DNA from: Nitrospiraceae bacterium UBA6905
GTDB taxonomy: Bacteria; Nitrospirota; Thermodesulfovibrionia; Thermodesulfovibrionales; UBA6898
Reading direction: 5' to 3'
Length of the DNA: 13,545 nt
NCBI GenBank assembly: GCA_002451165.1
Contig: DKBH01000038.1
Location: 1 to 13,545 of the forward strand
In this document: positions 1-6,680 of the stretch, in pieces
Position numbering within the stretch: position 1 is the stretch's first letter
How the letters are laid out: every line of letters begins with the position of its first letter
Notes under the pieces: model-generated
Told to the model about the DNA's origin: nothing
Databases searched by the model: none
What the model saw: only the letters and a program-made list of their open reading frames with translations
Translations under genes and position numbers: made by a program

Positions 1-1559
1 CCATGCTCCAGGATGCGTAATAATTTGCTCTGAACCTCTAACGGCAACTCGCCAATCTCATCGAGAAAGATCGTCCCGCCGTCCGCAACCTCGAAGCGGC
101 CTTTCCGGAGGAGTTCAGCGCCGGTGAAGGCCCCCTTCTCATGACCGAAGAGAGCGCTTTCCACAAGATTGACCGGAAGTGACGTGCAGTCCACCTTAAT
201 GAACGGTCTGCCCGAAAGAGGGCTGGACTTATGGATGGCCCGGGCAACAAGCTCTTTTCCGACCCCGGTCTCGCCTTGAATGAGTACGGCGGCCTTTGTC
301 CCTGCCACCTGCTGGATCTTGGTCAGAACGTAGAGGAGCGCATTGCTTTTGCCGATGATTTCGGAAAAACCGCGGTCGTTCGTGATCTCTTCCCTGAGAT
401 AGATGTTCTCTTCTTCCAGTCGATTCTTCAGAACTTCAATTTCTTTTATGGCCTGCTTGAATGCGGTAATATCAATCTGCACAGATGTGTAATACCGGAT
501 ATTTCCGTCCTTATCGTGCACGACGCCTGCATTGAGCAGTACGATAAATCTCTTACCCTGTTTGGTGATGAGCACGAATTCTTCGTTACTGATCTGCCCG
601 ATCTCTTTCAATTTGTTGAAGAGCTCATTCATCTTCTGCTGGGATTCTGGTGCATAGAGCATTGTCAGCGGCTTTCCGATGAGTTCTTCCTTGTTATACC
701 CCAGTGAGGAGAGGGCGAAATCATTGATTTCAACTATAGTTCCGTCCGGTGAAACAATGAAACCGTAATCGTGAATGTTCCTGAAGAAGTCCCTGAATTT
801 CTCCTGAGCCAAGAGTAACGCTTCCTCTGTCTGCCTTTGCTCGCTGATGTCTGTCGTAGCCTCAAGTACACTGATGACCTTCCCCGTTTCATTTTTTATC
901 GGCAGAGCAACGACGTGATACCACCGCTTGTCAAGGGAATTCATAAACACTCTCACGTGGGGCAGACCGTCGCTCAGCGCCAGTACCGACTGGCACCCCT
1001 CGCAGGGAGATGTCCTGTTCTCGGCGATGATATAACACTTCGTTCCAACGAGTTCCTTTTGGGGAAACATCTTATGCATCAGGTCATTTGCCCAGAGAAC
1101 AGTCAAGTCAGGACTGAGGAGCACCATTCCGATCTTCAGTTCTGATAGAATGCGCTCGAATCGCTCGTGTTGTTCCACTAGATCCATATTCGCCTTATTG
1201 ATAATGTCGGAGATATCTTCGCAGATGCTCAGGACGCCGCTTGGAGTATCTTTTTCATCACTAAGGACCAGGCTGTTCACGCGGATCTGCCGCACAGAGC
1301 CATCCTTGCAGAGCAAGTTTCTCACAGATTGCTTAATAAAAGATTTCTTTATATCTGACAAGTTTTCAAGTGCTTCCTTGTGGTCTTTCTCATGTATGAA
1401 CTCAGTAAAGCTCTTCCCCAGCACTTCTTCGGCAGAGAAACCGCTGACAGCCGAGAAATACGGATTCACGTATACAAAGCGGCCCTCGCCATCGAATTCG
1501 GCCACGAGCCCCATCACCTTGTCAAGCAGCTCCCTGTGGTTGTCGGTTATTTTTAGCAT
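1..1559 (-). CDS. Sigma54-dependent transcriptional activator with three PAS domains (C-terminus off the window)
   Basis: This is a bacterial enhancer-binding protein that would use ATP to open promoters held by sigma54 RNA polymerase. I translated 519 codons from the ATG at 1559 (GGGGAGG about 11 bases upstream) to the window edge. PAS domains lie at roughly 10-115, 130-240 and 250-365, followed by a charged coiled-coil linker (366-395) and then the AAA+ domain. The AAA+ part shows Walker A GETGVGKE (429-436), the sigma54-contacting loop GAFTGA (476-481) and Walker B GGTIFLDE (494-501). The rest of AAA+ and the expected Fis-type HTH lie outside. There is no receiver domain, so signals probably enter through the PAS domains; the second has C175, C186 and C189 (a PCxxC pattern), which could bind a metal or cluster. 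It lies downstream of the sulfatase genes in the same direction. Control of that operon is possible but not shown. The family call is very secure. Confidence 0.95.
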   Translation of the reverse strand, partial: MLKITDNHRELLDKVMGLVAEFDGEGRFVYVNPYFSAVSGFSAEEVLGKSFTEFIHEKDHKEALENLSDIKKSFIKQSVRNLLCKDGSVRQIRVNSLVLSDEKDTPSGVLSICEDISDIINKANMDLVEQHERFERILSELKIGMVLLSPDLTVLWANDLMHKMFPQKELVGTKCYIIAENRTSPCEGCQSVLALSDGLPHVRVFMNSLDKRWYHVVALPIKNETGKVISVLEATTDISEQRQTEEALLLAQEKFRDFFRNIHDYGFIVSPDGTIVEINDFALSSLGYNKEELIGKPLTMLYAPESQQKMNELFNKLKEIGQISNEEFVLITKQGKRFIVLLNAGVVHDKDGNIRYYTSVQIDITAFKQAIKEIEVLKNRLEEENIYLREEITNDRGFSEIIGKSNALLYVLTKIQQVAGTKAAVLIQGETGVGKELVARAIHKSSPLSGRPFIKVDCTSLPVNLVESALFGHEKGAFTGAELLRKGRFEVADGGTIFLDEIGELPLEVQSKLLRILEH

Positions 1560-1641
1560 AGGAATAAAAACCTCCCCGTTCTCCAGATAGTCAATGTTTC
1601 CACTTGAAAATACTGTGGCAGCTCAAAGATGCTATAGATAC

Positions 1642-1659
1642 CCACGGGCATGCCCGTGG
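1642..1659. repeat. Perfect 18-bp palindrome, REP-like or transcript-end hairpin
   Basis: The sequence CCACGGGCATGCCCGTGG is its own reverse complement. With one bulged C (1641) the pairing extends to 1639-1661. It lies 13 bases past the stop of the truncated HAD gene and about 80 bases before the start of the sigma54 activator. No T-run follows on either strand, so it is not a standard intrinsic terminator. It could be a REP/RAYT-type element, a protein-binding site or a 3'-end stabilising hairpin. Confidence 0.6.
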
Positions 1660-1672
1660 TACTTAGCCCATA

Positions 1673-2161
1673 TTATTCATAAATACAGGGCGAGATGAGT
1701 TTTCCGGTCTTGGGATGCTTTGCCGTGGTAACCCAGTCTTTGACAATCTGCTCGAACTCCGCAGTTGTCATTCCGGCATGGGTCGCCATCACGATCTCGA
1801 GTATGGCGTGTTCGCCACCCGCAAGTGCGCCTTTGACATCGCCTTTAAGCAGCGAAGCAAAAGGCTCCTTTGTCTTCCATTCAGGATGTTGAGAGGCCGT
1901 GGCCTTTACGCGATCAAGCGCAAAGATCAACTGGAAATACATCGGCTGCTCGGCCCAGAGTGTACCGTCGTTGTCGAATACGGCGATCCGCTCGGATAAG
2001 GGCACAAAGGCAGGCGAACCTTCTTTCGTCACCTTGCCGACAAATTCCATGATATTCTTCTTGGCCGGTCCATCATTCCATGAGGGCAAGGGATCGGCGG
2101 CAAGGGCAACATTTGAGAAAATCAGGAACAACCCCAATATTGCGATAAAGGAATGCTTCAT
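1673..2161 (-). pseudogene. Truncated exported HAD-family phosphatase
   Basis: The 162-residue product has a Sec signal peptide (cleavage near residue 21, after VALA) and HAD motif I, DNDGT (D63, D65), which holds the phospho-accepting Asp. It ends at HPKTGKLISPCIYE. Full-length relatives of this secreted HAD group are, from memory, about 320-340 residues and continue here into the helix leading to motif II (IVSGGG), then motifs III and IV. None of those motifs is present: the 110 bases after the stop are open in the reading-through frame but do not resemble HAD sequence. The protein therefore keeps the nucleophile but lacks the rest of the active site. The start is supported by AGGAGGT four bases before the ATG. 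It follows the sulfatase gene by 62 bases, a pairing I recall from other genomes. It is probably a broken gene; a functional short form cannot be excluded. Confidence 0.75.
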
Positions 2162-2186
2162 TGCTACCTCCTATGTGTATCACCGC

Positions 2187-2212
2187 CGGGGTGCCGGCAA
2201 CCCGGCACCCCG
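2187..2212 (-). terminator. Intercistronic GC-rich hairpin between sulfatase and HAD genes
   Basis: An 11-bp perfect stem (CGGGGTGCCGG / CCGGCACCCCG) closes a 4-base loop, and a shorter outer stem extends to 2179-2219. It starts about 10 bases after the sulfatase stop and ends about 25 bases before the HAD start. There is no T-tract, so it is more likely an attenuating or mRNA-stabilising hairpin than a full terminator. Confidence 0.5.
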
Positions 2213-2223
2213 CTGTGATTCAT

Positions 2224-3837
2224 TTACTTGGATCCGACATTATGTTGAAGCTGGTCCAGAACCTTTTCGAGGCTGAAGCTGGCAGCTTTCTGACGCGGCG
2301 GGAACTCTTTGAATGTCGCCAAGAAATTACCGACATAACCTTGTGCCGGCACTATCAAGAAGGCGTGATTGATATACCAGTCCCAATAGGTGTTTGAGGT
2401 GACATCGGCCCGCTCGTAAGGATCCATACGCAGATTGAACAGTTTGGGCGCCCGCAGGGTGGTGTAGGGCTCGAACCAGACCTGCAGAGTACCCCGCTCC
2501 CGCTGCTCCATGAACACAAGCTTCCAGTTGTCGTAACGCAGCCCGGTCAGGTCACCGTCATCGGAGAAGTAAAAGAACGACTCCCGGGGGCTCTTGGTTT
2601 CTTGGCCGGTCAGGTAAGGCAGGCTGTTGTAACCATCCAGATGAACTTTATAGGTGGTCTCGCCGATCTTGTACCCCTTGAGCAGTTTGTTGGTCACATC
2701 AGGATCGCCGGCGGCCGCCAGAAGGGTCGGGAGCCAGTCCATGTGGGACATGATCTGATTAGAGACGCTGCCGGCTTTGATCTTGCCCGGCCAACGCACC
2801 ATCGCGGGCACTCGATAAGCCCCTTCCCAGTTGCTGTTCTTCTCGTTTCGGAACGGCGTCATGGCGCCATCGGGCCAGGTGTTCATATGGGGACCATTGT
2901 CAGTACCGTACATAACGATGGTGTTGTCAGCAATGCCCAGGTCGTCCAGTTTCTTCAGCACCGAGCCCACGTTCTTGTCGTGATCGATCATGGCGTCGTG
3001 GTACTCGCTCTGCCACCGGCCTGATTGACCGATGCTTTCGGGTTTGGGGTGGGTGCGGAAATGCATGTGGGTGAAGTTCACCCAGACAAACACCGGTTTG
3101 CCGGCCTTATGTTGGGCCTCGATGAAGGCAGAGGCCCGGTCAGCGATATCGTCATCAATGGTTTCCATCCTTTTTTTGGTCAGCGGCCCGGTGTCTTCGA
3201 TCTTCTGTTTACCGTCCGGCAACGCGAAGCTGTGAATCACCCCGCGCGGTCCGAAGCTCTTCCTGAACTCAGGATCTTTGGGATAGTCTGGCTGCTCAGG
3301 TTCTTCTTCCGCATTGAGGTGGTACAGGTTCCCGTAGAACTCATCGAAGCCGTGGGCGGTGGGCAGGTGCTCGTCACGGTCGCCAAGATGGTTCTTGCCG
3401 AATTGGCCTGTGGCGTATCCCAAGGCTTTGAGCAGAGTGGCAATAGTAGGGTCTTTGTCGCTGAGCCCTTCCTTGGCCCCAGGCATGCCGACCTTGCTGA
3501 GCCCGGTCCGGAAGACGCTCTGGCCGGTGATAAAGGCAGAACGGCCGGCCGTGCAGCTCTGCTCGGCATAGTAATCGGTAAACATCATGCCTTCCTGGGC
3601 GATGCGGTCGATGTTAGGAGTCTGGTAGCCCATCAATCCACGCGTGTAGGCGCTGATGTTCGACTGACCGATATCGTCACCCCAGATGATGACTATGTTA
3701 GGCTGTTTTGCCTGCTTCGGCGCCTCGGCAGCCTTTGCCGGGGCTACTGCAGCCGTAGTCATAGCAGCCGCGGCCAGAATGCCCCCGACTGCAGCCCACA
3801 TATGGGCCTTGCTTTTCTTTACACTGTTTTGTTTCAT
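2224..3837 (-). CDS. Exported Cys-type arylsulfatase (alkaline phosphatase superfamily)
   Basis: The 537-residue protein hydrolyses sulfate esters in the periplasm or outside the cell; the substrate cannot be told. The Sec signal peptide is clear: a KK n-region, an Ala-rich core at 14-33 and cleavage near AKA36, with no twin Arg. The sulfatase signature is C95-T-A-G-R99 followed by SAFITGQ, so Cys95 must be converted to formylglycine. This is the CxAxR variant of CxPxR. Metal ligands are D54/D55 in WGDDIG and D313/N314 in GTDNG; further active-site candidates are K148 and H150 (GKNHLG) and H257/H259. The length is normal for the family. GGAGAG lies about six bases before the ATG. It sits downstream of its probable maturase in the same operon, which fits modification of the unfolded chain before Sec export. 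The family call is secure; the name arylsulfatase is by homology only. Confidence 0.95.
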   Translation of the reverse strand: MKQNSVKKSKAHMWAAVGGILAAAAMTTAAVAPAKAAEAPKQAKQPNIVIIWGDDIGQSNISAYTRGLMGYQTPNIDRIAQEGMMFTDYYAEQSCTAGRSAFITGQSVFRTGLSKVGMPGAKEGLSDKDPTIATLLKALGYATGQFGKNHLGDRDEHLPTAHGFDEFYGNLYHLNAEEEPEQPDYPKDPEFRKSFGPRGVIHSFALPDGKQKIEDTGPLTKKRMETIDDDIADRASAFIEAQHKAGKPVFVWVNFTHMHFRTHPKPESIGQSGRWQSEYHDAMIDHDKNVGSVLKKLDDLGIADNTIVMYGTDNGPHMNTWPDGAMTPFRNEKNSNWEGAYRVPAMVRWPGKIKAGSVSNQIMSHMDWLPTLLAAAGDPDVTNKLLKGYKIGETTYKVHLDGYNSLPYLTGQETKSPRESFFYFSDDGDLTGLRYDNWKLVFMEQRERGTLQVWFEPYTTLRAPKLFNLRMDPYERADVTSNTYWDWYINHAFLIVPAQGYVGNFLATFKEFPPRQKAASFSLEKVLDQLQHNVGSK

Positions 3838-3856
3838 AGAACTCTCCTTTCTTCTC

Positions 3857-3916
3857 TCAGATTACGAAGATTATGCTCGAAAGAAGCCTTTCTTCATTTT
3901 GTTCGAACGCTGACAT
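3857..3916 (-). CDS. 19-codon ORF with perfect Shine-Dalgarno ahead of the sulfatase gene
   Basis: The peptide is MSAFEQNEERLLSSIIFVI. Its ATG follows AGGAGGTGAT, ten bases complementary to the 16S rRNA tail, better than the ribosome binding site of any neighbour. That site begins in the last base of the stop codon of the upstream gene. The ORF stops 19 bases before the sulfatase ATG. It may couple translation into the sulfatase gene, load ribosomes, or be the remnant of a lost gene. I recognise no family. Expression is not shown; the case rests on the ribosome binding site and the exact fit in the intergenic gap. Confidence 0.45.
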   Translation of the reverse strand: MSAFEQNEERLLSSIIFVI

Positions 3917-3925
3917 ATCACCTCC

Positions 3926-4351
3926 TCACTTTCTTCTGATGAACACGACGTCGAACGTTTGATTACGTGCTGCCTGGTAGTAATACCCGGTAAACCGGTC
4001 CTCTTTCGGATCGTAAATAAGCGTGTACGTCGAACCGGGATAGTTAATATCCTGAAGTTTTACAAAAACCTGAATACGATCGCCGATTCGCCGCCATTCC
4101 GCCTTTGCAACATGGATCGACCGTGGATTGAAATAGGCTGCCTTGAGCGTGCCATCTTCCTTCACTTCGCTCAACTCCAGCACATAGCCTCCGTCAGGGC
4201 GGAGCCATTTGCCTGCAATCGGCTGCTTGACTCCCAGTCCGTACTCTGGACCACTTTCAGCGGGCGCAGAAATCGGCAAGAAAAGACCGGCCGCAAACAG
4301 AAGCAGTATAATTATCTCCGCAAGGGGTTCCCTTTTCTTTTCACACTTCAT
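3926..4351 (-). CDS. Small exported beta-rich protein of the sulfatase operon
   Basis: The 141-residue protein has a charged n-region (MKCEKKREP), a hydrophobic segment at 11-28 and a likely signal-peptidase site after APA31, so the mature part of about 110 residues should be periplasmic. The mature sequence alternates short beta-type segments: GKWLRPDGGYVLEL, then DGTLKAAYFNPRSIHVAKAEW, a DINYPGSTYTLIYDP stretch, and a final QTFDVVFIRR. This suggests a small lipocalin-like or beta-sandwich fold. I recall similar proteins next to sulfatase genes, but I cannot name a function. The start at 4351 lies inside the end of the trigger-factor-like gene (11-base overlap) with GGAAAGGA upstream, implying coupled translation. 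Cys3 falls before the hydrophobic core, so this is not a lipoprotein. It could be a periplasmic partner of the sulfatase; that is inference from position. Confidence 0.85.
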   Translation of the reverse strand: MKCEKKREPLAEIIILLLFAAGLFLPISAPAESGPEYGLGVKQPIAGKWLRPDGGYVLELSEVKEDGTLKAAYFNPRSIHVAKAEWRRIGDRIQVFVKLQDINYPGSTYTLIYDPKEDRFTGYYYQAARNQTFDVVFIRRK

Positions 4352-5099
4352 TTTGATTCCTTTCCAGTAAGTAATCCAATGTGCTCTCGGCCACCAGCAT
4401 GTCTCTTAGCCGGGATATTCCGTCGCTCTCTTCAAGCTCTGATCGCAATGCAGACGGGGATGTACCGAACTCCTTCGCTTTTTCGGCAATTCGGCGGTCG
4501 ATATCGGCATCATCGACCTCAATTCCCTCCTGCCTCCCGATTTTCTTGAGAAGAATCATGAGCCTGATGCGGTCACTCGCGGCCCGCCACTCGGGGCTCT
4601 CGGAACCTGCGCCAACAATGCCGTCCCGAACAAGCTCCTCTTCCACCAGCTTATCCGGCACCTCAAAGGGAACAAGCTCGAGGAGTCGGACACTAATCTG
4701 GTCGCGGGGATCACCGTCCCTCGCATCTATCTTCAGGCTGCCAAGGTCCGGCAGCTCGAGGTCCGGCATGGGATAAAACCGCACCTGAAAGCGGAAGGGC
4801 TTGTCCTTTTCACAGTCGATCAGCAATGCTTCCACCAACCCCAGTGATTCGTGGCCTGCTTCGCGCACTGCCTCCCGGCCGAATCGCTGTGCGGCCCTTT
4901 GAGAAAGGTCATCAACAATCTCTTTCCGGAATCTTTTTTCGATCACTGACCGAGGGACTTTTCCCGGCCGGAAGCCCGGCAGACGCGCCTTCGCATACTG
5001 CGCTAAAATGTCATTGTAGTCGGCAGCAAGTTCTGACCAGGGAGCCTCAACGATCAGCTGTCGTTGCCCGTCAACATTGTCGAGCCGTTCCCACTTCAT
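4341..5099 (-). CDS. Trigger-factor-like chaperone lacking the PPIase domain
   Basis: The 252-residue cytoplasmic protein starts with a trigger factor N-terminal domain: residues 39-50 read RLPGFRPGKVPR, containing the ribosome-binding signature GFRxGKxP at almost the same position as in E. coli Tig. The N-domain runs to about 120. A linker leads directly into a helical, charged C-terminal domain (VPDKLVEEELVRDG from 148, to residue 252) like the substrate cradle of trigger factor. The FKBP-type PPIase domain normally inserted here (about 100 residues) is absent, and the C-domain is short; normal trigger factor is about 430 residues. Its ATG shares one base with the stop of the maturase gene (TAATG), and its end overlaps the next gene. 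Together with its place between maturase and sulfatase, this suggests a dedicated ribosome-associated holdase for the nascent sulfatase. The fold is well supported; the role is inferred. It is not the cell's housekeeping tig, which usually neighbours clpP. Confidence 0.88.
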   Translation of the reverse strand: MKWERLDNVDGQRQLIVEAPWSELAADYNDILAQYAKARLPGFRPGKVPRSVIEKRFRKEIVDDLSQRAAQRFGREAVREAGHESLGLVEALLIDCEKDKPFRFQVRFYPMPDLELPDLGSLKIDARDGDPRDQISVRLLELVPFEVPDKLVEEELVRDGIVGAGSESPEWRAASDRIRLMILLKKIGRQEGIEVDDADIDRRIAEKAKEFGTSPSALRSELEESDGISRLRDMLVAESTLDYLLERNQNEV

Positions 5100-6433
5100 T
5101 ATTTCTTCACTGGCTGCCAGTGTTCCGCAGCGCGCATACGGACTTCCTTCACGACCGTATGCCCCAGGCTCCTCACTATGCTCTGCATTGGCTCATCGAT
5201 ATGTGCGAAGAACTTCTTCCACCCGCTGCAGAGGTAGTTCAGGCCGGGCTCGCCGACCGGCGTCTTGATGAAGCGGTTCTTGGGACACTCGCCGAAGCAG
5301 GTGAACTGGTAGGAACATCTGCGACAGTACTCGGGAAGGGTCCCCTCCTTGGCCGTGCCAAAACGTTCTTGAATATCCGAATACGCCATCTCTTCGAGTG
5401 TCTTTTCCATAATATTGCCGGCTCGGTACTCCGGGTAGACGTAATGGTCACAGGCATAGACCGACCCATCGCGCTCGAGGGCAAGTCCCTTGCCGCACAT
5501 GGGGCTCTGTGTGCAAAGGGGCGAAACGTGGCCCATCCAGGTCTCGACAGCTGCCTCGAAGTAATTGACGTAGATCTTGCCCAGATCCTTCCGGTACCAT
5601 TCATCGAAGACCGTGCAAAGGAAGTCACCCCAGTCGTCAGGGTCCACGCTCCACTCTTCAACAGCAGACCCTTCAGTTCCGGGCCTTGCCTGCGGAGACC
5701 CGAGGACCGGCATCAATCGTTCGTCCCACCTCTGGGGAGCAACCTGCCTGAAACCGACAGGTTCGACGATCGGGATGAACTGCATGCGCAGCGAACCCAC
5801 CTCATCGCGCAGGAACCGGTAGACTGCAAGCGGCGCTTTTGCCGTGAGCCGGTTGACACAGCTCAGTGTCGCAAAGTTCACCCTATGCCTGCGCAGGAGC
5901 TTCGAGGCACGAAAGACCCGGTCAAAACTGCCCTGACCAGTCTTGTCTTTGCGGTAATGGTCATGAAGGTGTTGCGGACCGTCGATGGATAATCCTACAA
6001 GGAAACGATTCTCCCGCAGGAACTCACACCACGCATCATTGATGTTCGTGCCGTTCGTCTGGAGGTCGTTCTCACACCTGACATGGGGAGGGCAGTATTT
6101 CTTCTCAAGCTCGATAACCTTCCTGAAGAAATCCAGTCCGAGCAGGGTCGGCTCCCCGCCCTGCCAGGAAAAGACGACCTCCTTAAAGTTCTGGCTCTCG
6201 AAGTACTGGCGGATGAAGGTTTCGAGCAGCTCGTCGGAGATGTGCCACTCTTCGGGCTTCTCCAGTAATTCCCGTTTGGAAAGGTAATAGCAGTAGGTGC
6301 AGTTGAGATTGCAGAGGGCACCCGTGGGTTTCACCATCACGTGCATCCGGCGTACGGGCTTGCCGCGATAGAGTCGAACCGGTGTTTTTACATGCCCATT
6401 GTTCATAATTGCGTACTGTTCATCACTGGTCAT
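5099..6433 (-). CDS. Anaerobic sulfatase-maturating enzyme (radical SAM/SPASM, formylglycine-forming)
   Basis: The 444-residue enzyme oxidises the sulfatase active-site Cys (or Ser) to C-alpha-formylglycine without oxygen, using SAM and [4Fe-4S] clusters. The radical SAM motif is C41-NLN-C45-TY-C48 and the SAM-binding GGEP lies at 92-95 in SWQGGEPTL. The C-terminal SPASM domain has C307, C313, C328, C370, C373, C379, C383 and C402. These spacings match those I remember for Clostridium perfringens anSME (6, 15, about 41, 3, 6, 4, about 18), and D329 directly after C328 corresponds to its proposed catalytic base. No residue is missing. The first gene of the sulfatase run, it overlaps the next by one base. 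The ATG at 6433 has no clear Shine-Dalgarno; M10 is an alternative, also without one. Its obvious client is the CTAGR sulfatase 1.3 kb downstream. The family call is very secure. Confidence 0.96.
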   Translation of the reverse strand: MTSDEQYAIMNNGHVKTPVRLYRGKPVRRMHVMVKPTGALCNLNCTYCYYLSKRELLEKPEEWHISDELLETFIRQYFESQNFKEVVFSWQGGEPTLLGLDFFRKVIELEKKYCPPHVRCENDLQTNGTNINDAWCEFLRENRFLVGLSIDGPQHLHDHYRKDKTGQGSFDRVFRASKLLRRHRVNFATLSCVNRLTAKAPLAVYRFLRDEVGSLRMQFIPIVEPVGFRQVAPQRWDERLMPVLGSPQARPGTEGSAVEEWSVDPDDWGDFLCTVFDEWYRKDLGKIYVNYFEAAVETWMGHVSPLCTQSPMCGKGLALERDGSVYACDHYVYPEYRAGNIMEKTLEEMAYSDIQERFGTAKEGTLPEYCRRCSYQFTCFGECPKNRFIKTPVGEPGLNYLCSGWKKFFAHIDEPMQSIVRSLGHTVVKEVRMRAAEHWQPVKK

Positions 6434-6506
6434 AAAGTAAAAAGCGTGAGAAGCGGCTAAAATAACTTTTAAAACATTGATTCTTCAGACAAGCCGGAAT
6501 AATTCA

Positions 6507-6535
6507 TTTATATCATGGAAAGATGATCCTGTCCA
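6507..6535 (-). promoter_or_regulatory. Sigma70-type promoter for the sulfatase operon
   Basis: On the minus strand TGGACA (-35, 6535-6530) and TATAAA (-10, 6512-6507) are separated by exactly 17 bases; each hexamer matches consensus at five of six positions. Transcription would start near 6500, leaving about 65 bases of leader before the maturase ATG. I saw no sigma54-type GG-N10-GC site in this gap, which argues against direct sigma54 control from here. Confidence 0.6.
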
Positions 6536-6586
6536 ATTATCACGATAGGCACCATGCAGTGGTGCGAGACGGTAGAACATACAAAT

Positions 6587-6602
6587 GCCTTTGAGAAAAG
6601 GC
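6587..6602 (-). terminator. Weak hairpin downstream of the mscS-type gene
   Basis: GCCTTT-GAGA-AAAGGC forms a six-bp perfect stem about 80 bases after the channel gene's stop and before the sulfatase operon promoter. On the minus strand it is followed by ATTTGTATGTT, a T-rich but interrupted tail. It may be a weak terminator dividing the two blocks. Confidence 0.3.
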
Positions 6603-6680
6603 GTGGCTCCCCCTATAAACGCTATGCTTTGTGCAGCTCTGCCGATTCATTCGTCTGTGCCGGCGGGAGGCCCGGTCAGA

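Noticed and set aside
1560..1672. Continuation of the HAD protein past its stop in another frame (simple frameshift)
   Set aside because: Frames read after 1673 give no HAD motif II-like sequence, and only 110 bases remain before the next gene, so a simple frameshift or point stop does not explain the loss.
3025..3939. 304-codon open frame on the plus strand
   Set aside because: It is fully antisense to the arylsulfatase gene with its catalytic motifs; no family features of its own.
4826..5992. 388-codon open frame on the plus strand
   Set aside because: It lies antisense to the maturase and trigger-factor-like genes, both of which have clear family motifs. The translation shows no recognisable domain and its amino-acid make-up is that of a shadow frame.
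6434..6680. Sigma54 promoter upstream of the sulfatase operon
   Set aside because: Scanning for GG-N10-GC found only near misses such as GGCACCATGCAGTG, where the second half is TG; the sigma70-type match is far better.
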